Part shown: in pieces, positions 1 to 6,581 of the stretch
How positions within the stretch are numbered: the stretch's first letter is position 1
Layout of the letters: each line of letters begins with the position of its first letter
Source: an uncultured Eubacteriales bacterium
GTDB taxonomy: Bacteria; Bacillota; Clostridia; Oscillospirales; Acutalibacteraceae
Direction of reading: 5' to 3'
Assembly (NCBI GenBank): GCA_900321195.1
Contig: ONVG01000025.1
Location: 1 to 12,385, forward strand
Length of the DNA: 12,385 nt
The notes under the pieces: model-generated
What the model was told of the DNA's origin: nothing
The model's database searches: none
Seen by the model: only the letters and a program-made list of their open reading frames with translations
Translations under genes and position numbers: made by a program

Positions 1-211
1 TGATAAGTCCTATAATGAGGACTATAAGCCCTGCCGCCGCAAATCTTGCGCCTGCGAAAACCAATGTTGAGGGTATATCTGAGCCGTCTATTCCGAAAAG
101 CCTGTATCCTATTTTTATACACGGGAATGCGCTCCCCCAGAGCATAGTGCAGAATACTGCAGCAGCCGATACGAATAATGTGCTGCTGAGAAGCTTTTTA
201 CGGTTCATCAT
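1..211 (-). CDS. EamA/DMT-family transporter, N-terminal 70 residues (runs off window)
   Basis: This is the beginning of a minus-strand membrane protein cut by the left window edge. Translation from ATG at 211 gives a short basic start (MMNRKK), a hydrophobic helix at about residues 9-27 containing WGSAFP (25-30), and a second hydrophobic stretch at about 49-70 that includes FAGARF (52-57). A WGSxF-type first helix and an R-F pair at the start of the second are typical of EamA-domain (drug/metabolite transporter) proteins, which usually have ten helices and about 300 residues. The substrate cannot be predicted. The start overlaps the 3' end of the upstream ttcA-like gene by 14 bases in another frame, so translation is probably coupled. 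An AAGGA lies about 11 bases upstream of the ATG. A second ATG directly follows the first and could be the real start. Confidence 0.75.
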   Translation of the reverse strand, partial: MMNRKKLLSSTLFVSAAAVFCTMLWGSAFPCIKIGYRLFGIDGSDIPSTLVFAGARFAAAGLIVLIIGLI

Positions 212-1052
212 TTGTGCATGTGTCCTTTTCAAAATTTTCAAGGAAGCTGTGTTCCTCGTCCTCTTTGTAGTAGCCGATTATCGTGCTGAGGTTCACTCTT
301 TCTACACTTCTGAAAATATTTATGTCTACCTGCGGATTTGTCTTTTTCATTTCCCTGATAAGCATTTTTATTTCCTGACGCTTTGAATCGCCGGTACCGT
401 CGAGAGCGGCGTTTCTTTCCGTAAATCTGCACGCGCATTGCAGAAAGCTGAGATTATTGTAATTTTTCCATGAGATTATATCCTTCTCACGTATATAATA
501 CATAGGGCGTATAAGCTCCATACCCTCGAAATTGGTGCTTTTTATTCTTGGCATCATAGTCTGCACCTGAGCGCCGTACAGCATGCCCATTAATATAGTT
601 TCTATCACATCATCGAAGTGATGGCCGAGAGCTATTTTATTGCATCCCAGCATCTGAGCCTGTTTATAGAGGTGTCCTCTTCTCATCCTTGCGCACAGAT
701 AGCAGGGATTTTTTTCTATATTCACTACAGCGCCGAATATATCCGTATCGAAAATTTTTATCGGGATACCGAGTATTCCGGCATTGTCTATTATCTTCTG
801 TCTGTTTGAGGGCGTATATCCCGGATCCATGACGATAAATTCCATATCAAAGGGATAATCTCCGTGACGTGAAAGCTCCTGCATGAGCTTTGCAAGGAGC
901 ATAGAATCCTTTCCGCCTGATATGCAGACGGCTATTTTATCACCCTTCTGTATCAGTCTGTAATCCTTTACCGCGCCGATAAATCTGTGAAAAAGAGTTT
1001 TTTTGTATTTGGTTATGATACTGTGTTCAGCCGCATTTGTTTTTTCATTCAT
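198..1052 (-). CDS. TtcA-family tRNA 2-thiocytidine biosynthesis protein (PP-loop ATPase)
   Basis: This 284-residue cytoplasmic protein belongs to the PP-loop ATP pyrophosphatase superfamily. Visible motifs are the PP-loop SGGKDS at residues 45-50, a CxxC at 117-120 (CYLC), the GHHFDDVIET block at 143-152 and a downstream cysteine pair at C206/C208. TtcA enzymes adenylate C32 of certain tRNAs and replace the oxygen with sulfur, using a [4Fe-4S] cluster held by the CxxC and a later cysteine, and all three elements are present. Family membership is therefore solid, but Firmicute members are less well characterised than E. coli TtcA, so the exact tRNA target is inferred. The start is fixed by GGAGGGG six bases upstream of the ATG. 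A sigma-A promoter lies at 1075-1104. The transporter gene downstream overlaps its end. Confidence 0.88.
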   Translation of the reverse strand: MNEKTNAAEHSIITKYKKTLFHRFIGAVKDYRLIQKGDKIAVCISGGKDSMLLAKLMQELSRHGDYPFDMEFIVMDPGYTPSNRQKIIDNAGILGIPIKIFDTDIFGAVVNIEKNPCYLCARMRRGHLYKQAQMLGCNKIALGHHFDDVIETILMGMLYGAQVQTMMPRIKSTNFEGMELIRPMYYIREKDIISWKNYNNLSFLQCACRFTERNAALDGTGDSKRQEIKMLIREMKKTNPQVDINIFRSVERVNLSTIIGYYKEDEEHSFLENFEKDTCTNDEP

Positions 1053-1074
1053 ACTTTGCCCCTCCGTTTATTAT

Positions 1075-1104
1075 ATTATAACACCGATTTATTTACTGTG
1101 TCAA
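1075..1104 (-). promoter_or_regulatory. Sigma-A promoter for the ttcA-like gene
   Basis: On the minus strand TTGACA (1104-1099) and TATAAT (1080-1075) are separated by 18 bases; both hexamers are perfect consensus. The -10 box lies about 9 bases from the GGAGGGG ribosome site, so the leader must be very short. A TTGACA in the opposite orientation at 1115-1120 forms a loose dyad with this -35 box but has no good plus-strand -10 box. Confidence 0.75.
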
Positions 1105-1215
1105 TTCGCTGACTTTGACAATTCGATTGATTTCCGTGGACAATTATATTTTAGATGTATATTTTTGCTCACGGCTTAATATTAATTTATAACAAAACAT
1201 AAGGGGATATTTATT
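1105..1215 (+). promoter_or_regulatory. Upstream region of the spoIIIA operon; promoter not firmly located
   Basis: The spoIIIA operon is transcribed by sigma-E in the mother cell of studied spore formers, so a sigma-E promoter is expected here. The best candidate is GTATATT at 1157-1163 as a -35 element, then 14 bases, then AATATTAA at 1178-1185. The -35 is near consensus, but the -10 matches CATACAnT poorly. A better -35 match (TAATATT, 1177-1183) would put its -10 on top of the ribosome site and is unlikely. The ribosome site AAGGGGAT at 1201-1208 is clear. The region is AT-rich and holds no ORF. Confidence 0.25.
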
Positions 1216-2166
1216 GTGGCGGAAAACAATGACAGCTTTGTGTCTGCGGCAGAGATACTTTGCGATGAACTGAGAAATGCCGTGATGTCGATACCGGAAA
1301 GCAGACGGGCAAACATACAGGAAATACGTCTGCGCTGCGGAAAGCCTCTCGTACTGACCGACGGAACATCAGCGCTTTTTATCGACAGCGGCGGACGAGT
1401 ACTCTATTCTCTCAGCGACAATGCATTCAGAGTCACTCAAAGACATATCTATGATACATTCAGACGATTATGCAGTTATTCGGTCTACAGCTGTGCGAAT
1501 GATATAAAGAACGGTTTCATAACCGTAAAGGGCGGCCACAGAGCAGGGCTTTGCGGAACGGCAGTCGTAAGCGGCGGGAAAATAACAGCGGTAAATGATA
1601 TTTCTTCTATAGACCTGAGAATATCTCGTCAGATAACGGGAGTTTCGGAGCCTGTAATAAAAAGGCTGTGTCCGCTAAGGAGCGGAGTGCTGATAGCAGG
1701 CGTACCGTCAAGCGGAAAAACAACGATACTGCGTGATATCGCATACAGACTTTCTCTCGGTATCGACTGTAAGATAATGCGTACAGTTGTTATAGACGAA
1801 AGGGGAGAGATATCGGGGACATATTCGGGAAAGGCTTATAATGAGCTTGGTCTTTGTGATATTATGAACGGCTATCCTAAGGGCGAGGGCATAATGCAGG
1901 CAATAAGAGCGATGTCGCCGCAGGTCATAATATGTGACGAGCTTGGAGATGAAAAAGACTGCCGCAGTGTTGAGCAGGGAATAAACGCAGGAGTAATTAT
2001 CATCGCAACAGCTCACGCTTCTTCATTTGAGGAGCTTATGAAACGTGAGCATATAGGCAGACTGATACGCATGGGCGCATTCGGGAACATCGTCATGCTC
2101 GGAACATCGGACAGACCGTCACATATTGAAGAAATTATCGACACGGAAAGGATAACAGGGGAGTGA
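1216..2166 (+). CDS. spoIIIAA: Stage III sporulation protein AA (SpoIIIAA, secretion-type ATPase)
   Basis: A 316-residue cytosolic ATPase of the type II/IV secretion ATPase kind, thought to energise or assemble the SpoIIIA-SpoIIQ channel between mother cell and forespore. Visible motifs are GHRAGLCG at 107-114, Walker A GVPSSGKTT at 162-170, VIDERGEI at 192-199, Walker B VIICDELGDE at 237-246 and ATAHA at 264-268. The length is normal for the family. The GTG start at 1216 follows AAGGGGAT with about 8 bases of spacing, so no upstream start is needed. It heads the eight-gene operon; spoIIIAB begins 12 bases after its stop. Expression is expected in the mother cell under sigma-E, from family knowledge rather than a clear promoter here. 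Confidence 0.96.
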   Translation: MAENNDSFVSAAEILCDELRNAVMSIPESRRANIQEIRLRCGKPLVLTDGTSALFIDSGGRVLYSLSDNAFRVTQRHIYDTFRRLCSYSVYSCANDIKNGFITVKGGHRAGLCGTAVVSGGKITAVNDISSIDLRISRQITGVSEPVIKRLCPLRSGVLIAGVPSSGKTTILRDIAYRLSLGIDCKIMRTVVIDERGEISGTYSGKAYNELGLCDIMNGYPKGEGIMQAIRAMSPQVIICDELGDEKDCRSVEQGINAGVIIIATAHASSFEELMKREHIGRLIRMGAFGNIVMLGTSDRPSHIEEIIDTERITGE

Positions 2167-2178
2167 GCGGAAACGGAA

Positions 2179-2673
2179 ATGATAAAGCTGACAGGCTGTC
2201 TGCTGATAGTCGTATGCACAACAGCGGCAGGCATATTCTGCTCGGAAAGATTCAGGCTGAGAGTTTTATTTTATGAGCAGTATCTGCTTTTCCTGACAAA
2301 TGCAGGTACATTCATAAGCTATACGGCGTCGGATATAAGAGAGCTTCTGGATATGGATATATCTGCGCCTATGATAGAGCCTGTACTGAGAGAAGCAAGG
2401 CGCTGTCTTGATAACGGCTTTGATATTTCAAAGGCATGGCGGAGTGCTGTTGATGAAAATGTCGGCTGTAAAGAGGACAGGGAGCTTTTGTACGGGTTCG
2501 GGGATAATTTCGGCACAAGTGATATCGGCGGAGAGATAAGCAAGCTGGATCTTCATAAAGAGCTTGCAAAACGAAGGCTGAACAGTCTGAGAGATGAGCT
2601 TAAAGCAAAGAGTAAGCTTTACAGGGTAGTGGGAATGTTTGCAGGAGTATTGACGGCGGTTGTTATCTATTAG
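2179..2673 (+). CDS. spoIIIAB: Stage III sporulation protein AB
   Basis: A 164-residue protein with a hydrophobic N-terminal helix (about residues 4-20), a soluble helical domain, and a hydrophobic C-terminal end (about 148-164). This two-ended layout and the size fit SpoIIIAB (about 171 residues in B. subtilis), whose soluble part resembles the GspF platform protein of type II secretion and probably couples the AA ATPase to the membrane channel. The motif region GFGDNFGTSDIGGE (about 106-119) precedes a charged helix with KRRLNSLRDELK. The start has a GGAAACGGAA stretch just upstream. Identification rests on sequence character together with its position between AA and AC. Confidence 0.93.
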   Translation: MIKLTGCLLIVVCTTAAGIFCSERFRLRVLFYEQYLLFLTNAGTFISYTASDIRELLDMDISAPMIEPVLREARRCLDNGFDISKAWRSAVDENVGCKEDRELLYGFGDNFGTSDIGGEISKLDLHKELAKRRLNSLRDELKAKSKLYRVVGMFAGVLTAVVIY

Positions 2674-2698
2674 TGAATAGCTGAGGAACGGTGAGAAA

Positions 2699-2893
2699 AT
2701 GAACGTGAATTTCATTTTTAAGATAGCGGCGATAGGCATAATAGTTGCTGTGCTGAGTCTTGTCCTGACACGTTCGGGACGTGAGGAACAGGCAATGATG
2801 ACTACGCTTGCAGGACTGATAGTCGTACTGCTGATGCTTGTACAGCAGATATCGGAGCTTTTCACGACTATCGAAACGCTTTTCGGGTTCTGA
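2699..2893 (+). CDS. spoIIIAC: Stage III sporulation protein AC
   Basis: A very small integral membrane protein of 64 residues with two hydrophobic helices (about 5-23 and 35-52) joined by a charged loop, TRSGREEQ. Size, topology and the position third in the operon match SpoIIIAC, which with SpoIIIAD forms part of the membrane base of the channel. It has a GTGAGAAA stretch directly before the ATG, a poor ribosome site, so translation may partly depend on coupling from spoIIIAB, whose stop lies 25 bases upstream. spoIIIAD starts two bases after its stop. Confidence 0.93.
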   Translation: MNVNFIFKIAAIGIIVAVLSLVLTRSGREEQAMMTTLAGLIVVLLMLVQQISELFTTIETLFGF

Positions 2894-2895
2894 CT

Positions 2896-3288
2896 ATGGA
2901 GATATTCGGATATTTTGCCCTTGCCGTAACAGCGGTATTCAGCGCCGCTGCGCTCAAAAAATATGCGCCCGAAACATCGTTGGTTATAGCCGTGACTGCG
3001 AGCGCCGCGCTTCTCATAAAAATACTGTCGGGGATATCGCCTGTTATTTCAGAAATAAATGGGCTTGTATCGGTATCGGGTGTAAATGCAGGATATGTCC
3101 CTGTGCTTATGAAAACTATAGGCATATGCTTTGTCTGTCAATTCACGGCGGACGCATGCCGTGACGCAGGACAAAGCTCACTTGCATCAAAAACGGAGCT
3201 TGCCGCAAGAATAGCTGTGATAGTGATATCACTTCCGCTTTTCCGTGATATCCTTGAAACAGTATCGGGATTAGTTGGCGGCGGTTGA
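2896..3288 (+). CDS. spoIIIAD: Stage III sporulation protein AD
   Basis: A 130-residue membrane protein with hydrophobic segments at about residues 4-20, 27-45, 68-85 and 105-128, ending in a glycine-rich tail. It matches SpoIIIAD in size and order; the family is related to SpoIIIAC and sits in the mother-cell membrane as part of the forespore channel. The start lies two bases after the spoIIIAC stop, and there is no purine-rich ribosome site in front of it, so translation almost certainly depends on ribosomes finishing spoIIIAC. It is followed by a 28-base gap to spoIIIAE. Confidence 0.92.
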   Translation: MEIFGYFALAVTAVFSAAALKKYAPETSLVIAVTASAALLIKILSGISPVISEINGLVSVSGVNAGYVPVLMKTIGICFVCQFTADACRDAGQSSLASKTELAARIAVIVISLPLFRDILETVSGLVGGG

Positions 3289-3316
3289 CAGACTGCTGTG
3301 ATAAGGAACGGAAATT

Positions 3317-4468
3317 ATGAAAAAGCTTTTTAAAATAACAGTTATGACGGGATGCATCATAATGCTGATGATATTCTTTTCAGCAGGTGTGTATGCAGAG
3401 AGCAGCGCGGATGACGTTTATAAAAAACAGCTTGAAACTATCGACAGTCAGGGAATGCTTTCAGCCATGCCCGAACAGGCAAGGGAAAGCCTTTCAAATA
3501 TCGGTATAAATTCGGCGGATATAAAGGGGCTTGCTTCACTTGATACAAAGAGGATATTTGAGGAGATAGCCGCGCTTTCGGGAAAAAGCGGCAGAGCGCC
3601 GCTTAACAGCTTTGCTTTGTGCATAGGCATAATGCTTCTTTGTACGTTGACAGAGGGATTTCGTTTCGGGCTTGCGGAAAAGCGCCTGCTGACTGTGCAG
3701 AACGCAGTCGGAGCAGTATGCGTATGTACGGCGGTGATAGTGCCGCTTTGCTCCCTGATATGCAGGACTTCAGAGATAATAAACGGAGCGGCAGGCTTTA
3801 TGCTTTTGTATGTGCCGATACTTGCAGGGCTTTTGGTCACATCGGGCAGGGAAACGACAGCGGCGGCATATTACGGCTCGATGATGACATTCGGAAATTT
3901 CGTTTCCGCTGTTTCGTCAAAAATAGTAGTTCCGCTTATGAATGTCTTTCTTGCGCTTTCGGTAACATCCGCCATATCACCGAAAATGAGCTTCGGCTCG
4001 CTTTGCGGCTCACTTTATAAAACTGCAAAACAGGTGCTTGTGTTCGTTGTTTCCGTATTTGTCGCCGTGACGTCCGTACAGACGATAGTTACATCATCAA
4101 TGGACAATGTGAGCAAGCGCGCTGTGCGTTTTGCATTGGGCTCATTCGTGCCTGTTGTCGGAAATGTTCTCGGTGAGGCGATAACTACATTCAACGGCAG
4201 TCTTGACATGCTCAGGGCAGGCGCAGGAGTATTTGTTATAATAGCGGCAGGACTTATAGTGCTTCCCGTTCTGCTTGAATGTACGATATGGAGAATGGCG
4301 CTGTATGTTCTTGACTCATCTGCGGAGATACTCGGACTTTCGCAGATGAGGGGAGTTTTCAAAGCGCTTTCTGATGCGGCAGGACTTCTGACAGCCGTTA
4401 TAATATGCATACTTACGGTATTTATAATAACAACGGTCGTCATACTTTCGGCAGGAAAGGGAGAGTAA
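3317..4468 (+). CDS. spoIIIAE: Stage III sporulation protein AE
   Basis: The largest membrane protein of the operon, 383 residues. It starts with a cleavable-looking signal peptide (MKKLFK, hydrophobic core about 8-24, likely cut after VYA at residue 27), then a hydrophilic stretch of about 65 residues, then several strongly hydrophobic helices from about residue 97 to the C-terminus. This is the SpoIIIAE layout (about 399 residues in B. subtilis). The protein is a polytopic component, possibly the pore or export-gate part, of the SpoIIIA-SpoIIQ complex. The ribosome site is AAGGAACGG upstream of the ATG. One base separates its stop from the spoIIIAF start. Confidence 0.95.
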   Translation: MKKLFKITVMTGCIIMLMIFFSAGVYAESSADDVYKKQLETIDSQGMLSAMPEQARESLSNIGINSADIKGLASLDTKRIFEEIAALSGKSGRAPLNSFALCIGIMLLCTLTEGFRFGLAEKRLLTVQNAVGAVCVCTAVIVPLCSLICRTSEIINGAAGFMLLYVPILAGLLVTSGRETTAAAYYGSMMTFGNFVSAVSSKIVVPLMNVFLALSVTSAISPKMSFGSLCGSLYKTAKQVLVFVVSVFVAVTSVQTIVTSSMDNVSKRAVRFALGSFVPVVGNVLGEAITTFNGSLDMLRAGAGVFVIIAAGLIVLPVLLECTIWRMALYVLDSSAEILGLSQMRGVFKALSDAAGLLTAVIICILTVFIITTVVILSAGKGE

Positions 4469-4469
4469 G

Positions 4470-4937
4470 ATGGAAAGCGTATCTCATTGGGCGCTTGGAG
4501 TATGCATATGCTCAGTAACCGCATGTATTGTCGAGATACTTGTTTCAGATACAAGGCTTGAAAAAAATATCCGTCTTGTACTTGGAGCATTCATGCTTTG
4601 TGCAGTCGTACTTCCTCTCGGAAGTCTTGTCTCGGATATAACAGCTCCGGATATTTCAGGTGAGATATATTCCGATACATCACTTCCTGAGATGATATCG
4701 GGTCAGCGTGAGGAATATATCGGCTCGGTGCTTGAGGAGCTTATAAAAAAGAAGCTTTCCGAAAAAGGGATAACGCCTGCGGAAGTTGAGGTAAAGACGG
4801 ATATTGATGACAGTATGAGCATATCTATTATTACATCGGAGATAACACTGAGCAGAAAGGACTCAAAAAGAGCTGCGGAGGTTAGCCGTTTCATAAAGAA
4901 TGAAACGGGGATAGAGTGCAGAACGATAATCGCATGA
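4470..4937 (+). CDS. spoIIIAF: Stage III sporulation protein AF
   Basis: A 155-residue protein with two N-terminal hydrophobic helices (about residues 6-24 and 34-53) and a soluble C-terminal domain from about 80 to 155 with alternating helix and strand character, ending in RTIIA. The B. subtilis protein is about 206 residues, so this one has a shortened linker between membrane part and soluble domain. In the family the soluble domain has a ring-building fold and faces the intermembrane space. GGAAAGGGAGAG before the ATG serves as ribosome site inside the end of spoIIIAE. Position and topology make the call firm even though sequence conservation in this family is low. Confidence 0.9.
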   Translation: MESVSHWALGVCICSVTACIVEILVSDTRLEKNIRLVLGAFMLCAVVLPLGSLVSDITAPDISGEIYSDTSLPEMISGQREEYIGSVLEELIKKKLSEKGITPAEVEVKTDIDDSMSISIITSEITLSRKDSKRAAEVSRFIKNETGIECRTIIA

Positions 4938-4947
4938 AGGCGAGGGA

Positions 4948-5541
4948 ATGACCGTGACTTCAGAGGAAAGCAGCAAAAAACAGAATACTGGTATATTAAG
5001 CAGCAGGGATATGCTTGTAAAGCTTATAGTGATAATAGGAATAGCAGGCGCAGGACTTATATTTTTATCCTCGGTGCTGCCTAAGAATGACAGCAGCTCA
5101 TCACAGGCGGCTGCACAGGCAGTTTCGGAATATTCCGATACTGACGCATACCGTGAAAGACTTTGTGAAGAGCTTGGAAATATGATAGCAGGCATGAAGG
5201 GCGCAGGACGCACAAGGATAATGCTTACTATGGACGGAACTGTAAGGAACATATATGCGGCGGATAATGATATACGTCAGAGTGAAAGCTCGCGCAGGAA
5301 CAGCGCAGATGAAAATACCGACAAGCAGAACAACGAGCGGATATCCTACATCAAGGTGCGGAATAAGGACGGCTCGGAGCAGGCTATAAAAATAGGCTGT
5401 CAGATGCCGAAGGTAAGAGGCGTGCTTGTCGTATGTGAAGGAGGGGATAATGATGAAGTGTGCGGCAGGATAAAGGAGGCGGTGGCTGCGGCTTTGAATA
5501 TTTCAAAAACACATATCTGTGTTTCAAAATTAGGATCGTGA
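4948..5541 (+). CDS. spoIIIAG: Stage III sporulation protein AG (channel ring protein)
   Basis: A 197-residue bitopic membrane protein: a short cytosolic N-terminus, one transmembrane helix at about residues 23-44, then a soluble domain facing the intermembrane space. In the family this domain has a ring-building fold like secretion-system rings and assembles into a large ring around the channel. Between about 100 and 130 is a polar, low-complexity insertion (SESSRRNSADENTDKQ) inside the fold, where the family carries its extra beta region. The segment VRGVLVVCEG (156-165) and the helix after it are typical of the conserved C-terminal part. GGCGAGGGA before the ATG is the ribosome site. Confidence 0.94.
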   Translation: MTVTSEESSKKQNTGILSSRDMLVKLIVIIGIAGAGLIFLSSVLPKNDSSSSQAAAQAVSEYSDTDAYRERLCEELGNMIAGMKGAGRTRIMLTMDGTVRNIYAADNDIRQSESSRRNSADENTDKQNNERISYIKVRNKDGSEQAIKIGCQMPKVRGVLVVCEGGDNDEVCGRIKEAVAAALNISKTHICVSKLGS

Positions 5542-5557
5542 CAGGAGGAGCTTAATA

Positions 5558-6199
5558 ATGACATTTGGTAAAAGACAGCTTATGATAGGAGCGCTTGTTG
5601 CCGCGCTCGGAACGGCGGTATATCTCAACTGGCAGTTTTCGGGAGTACAGCCCGTATCAGTCAGCGGCGCGGATGAGAGCAGCAGCATATCAAAGCAGCT
5701 TGGTCAAACAACTTATGTAAATACGGAGCTTTCGGGTGAGGAAGCATATCCTTCCGATATCAGTGATGATGCTGAACAAGCCAACGCGGAGGAAACAGTA
5801 CCGGAAGCGGCAGAAACAGCGGCAGCCGCCGATGATAAGCTGACAGGCGAACAGAGAGAGTTTTTCCGCTCGGAGAAGGAAAAGCGTGACGATCTTCACG
5901 AGGAAACTATGGAGGAGCTAAAGGAAATACTTGAAGCTGCCGACAGCTCGGAAAACGCAAAAACCGAGGCTGTAAAGGCGGCGGACTCCCTTGCAAAGAC
6001 CGTCAAGGCACAGAACGACATTGAAACTGAGATAAAGGCGAAGGGCTTTTCCGAATGTATCACGGCGATAAACAATTCTTTCTGTACGGTCATACTTCCG
6101 AAAAACGAGCTTAATGATGCGTCTGTAGTTACTGTAAAAGATATCGTCAGCCGTCATGCAGGAGTTGAGTTTGAGAATATTACTATAACGCCTGTATGA
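5558..6199 (+). CDS. spoIIIAH: Stage III sporulation protein AH (channel ring protein, SpoIIQ partner)
   Basis: A 213-residue bitopic protein with one N-terminal transmembrane helix (about residues 7-25), an acidic alanine/glutamate-rich linker (about 55-95), a long charged helix (about 96-160) and a compact C-terminal domain (about 163-213) containing CITAINNSFCTVIL. This matches SpoIIIAH, whose ring-building domain resembles YscJ/FliF and binds forespore SpoIIQ across the intermembrane space. The ribosome site AGGAGG lies upstream of the ATG and is the strongest in the operon, which fits a protein needed in high copy. It is the last spoIIIA gene. Confidence 0.94.
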   Translation: MTFGKRQLMIGALVAALGTAVYLNWQFSGVQPVSVSGADESSSISKQLGQTTYVNTELSGEEAYPSDISDDAEQANAEETVPEAAETAAAADDKLTGEQREFFRSEKEKRDDLHEETMEELKEILEAADSSENAKTEAVKAADSLAKTVKAQNDIETEIKAKGFSECITAINNSFCTVILPKNELNDASVVTVKDIVSRHAGVEFENITITPV

Positions 6200-6223
6200 T
6201 ATCCTTAAAACAAATTTCCGTTC

Positions 6224-6252
6224 TGCATGATAAAACAGTTGACAATCATGCA
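6224..6252. repeat. Perfect 8-bp inverted repeat flanking the asd -35 box
   Basis: TGCATGAT at 6224-6231 and ATCATGCA at 6245-6252 are exact reverse complements separated by 13 bases. The -35 hexamer of the asd promoter (6239-6244) lies in the spacer, directly against the right arm. It could be a regulator site. No U-tract follows, so it does not look like a terminator for spoIIIA. Confidence 0.5.
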
Positions 6253-6267
6253 CAGTAATGGTATAGT
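6239..6267 (+). promoter_or_regulatory. Sigma-A promoter of the asd-dapA-dapB operon
   Basis: TTGACA at 6239-6244 and TATAGT at 6262-6267 are separated by exactly 17 bases. Transcription would start near 6274 and make a leader of about 300 nt that carries the lysine riboswitch and terminator before asd. Confidence 0.85.
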
Positions 6268-6292
6268 ATTAAATGAAAGTTTAAAATCGTTT

Positions 6293-6462
6293 CCGGATAG
6301 AGGCGCGGTATTGCGTGTAGCATGGTTGAAGCTGCCACAGCTTTTGATATCATGCGAATAGTCTTACCGCCGAAAAGCAGGATGCGGCAAGTTCTGCTTT
6401 GGTCATTCATCACAGCGGTGTCTGACTGTCATCATAAAAAGACTATGATGGGGAGCTATCGT
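6293..6462 (+). promoter_or_regulatory. Lysine riboswitch (L box) aptamer
   Basis: The leader shows the lysine-aptamer layout around a five-way junction. P1 is GATAG (6296-6300) with CTATC (6456-6460). Directly after it comes AGGCGCGG, a hallmark of the class. P2 is GCGGTA (6305-6310) with TACCGC (6365-6370), topped by GCATG/CATGC and the hairpin AAGCTG/CAGCTT. The junction GCCGAA (6369-6374) leads to P3, AAAGCAG (6374-6380) with CTGCTTT (6394-6400). A small P4 follows near 6411-6420. CTGTCA precedes P5, CATCATA (6430-6436) with TATGATG (6444-6450), and GGGAGC follows it. The position before asd, dapA and dapB fits. Lysine binding should stabilise P1 and favour the downstream terminator. The alternative antiterminator pairing was not resolved by eye. 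Confidence 0.93.
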
Positions 6463-6500
6463 TTACGTTCTGTTTGTTCGTTGGACAGCTTGCTTTTTGT

Positions 6501-6532
6501 GACCGGTTATTTCTGACCGGTCTTTTATTTTT
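6501..6532 (+). terminator. Riboswitch-controlled intrinsic terminator before asd
   Basis: GACCGGT (6501-6507) pairs with ACCGGTC (6516-6522). The stem can extend by a U-G and an A-U pair to nine pairs with a TTTC tetraloop. TTTTATTTTT follows at 6523-6532. It lies between the lysine aptamer and the asd ribosome site, the expected place for attenuation. Confidence 0.92.
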
Positions 6533-6581
6533 CCGGAGCGGAAAGCTTTCAAAGCTATTTTAATTAAAGGAGTTAATGATA

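Noticed and set aside
15..386. A 123-codon plus-strand open frame at the left end
   Set aside because: It runs antisense across two real minus-strand genes (transporter and ttcA-like) and shows no recognisable protein features.
1177..1205. TAATATT with CATAAGGG as a sigma-E promoter for spoIIIA
   Set aside because: The -35 and the 14-base spacing fit, but the -10 would overlap the ribosome site, so the transcript would lose it.
2428..2865. A 145-codon minus-strand open frame
   Set aside because: It is antisense to spoIIIAB and spoIIIAC, with a serine/threonine-rich composition typical of a shadow frame.
4015..4590. A 191-codon minus-strand open frame
   Set aside because: It is antisense to spoIIIAE and spoIIIAF. 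The plus-strand genes have clear signals and family identity.
6322..6516. A 64-codon plus-strand open frame upstream of asd
   Set aside because: It lies wholly inside the lysine riboswitch and terminator and has no ribosome site. Its apparent continuity comes from RNA structure, not coding.
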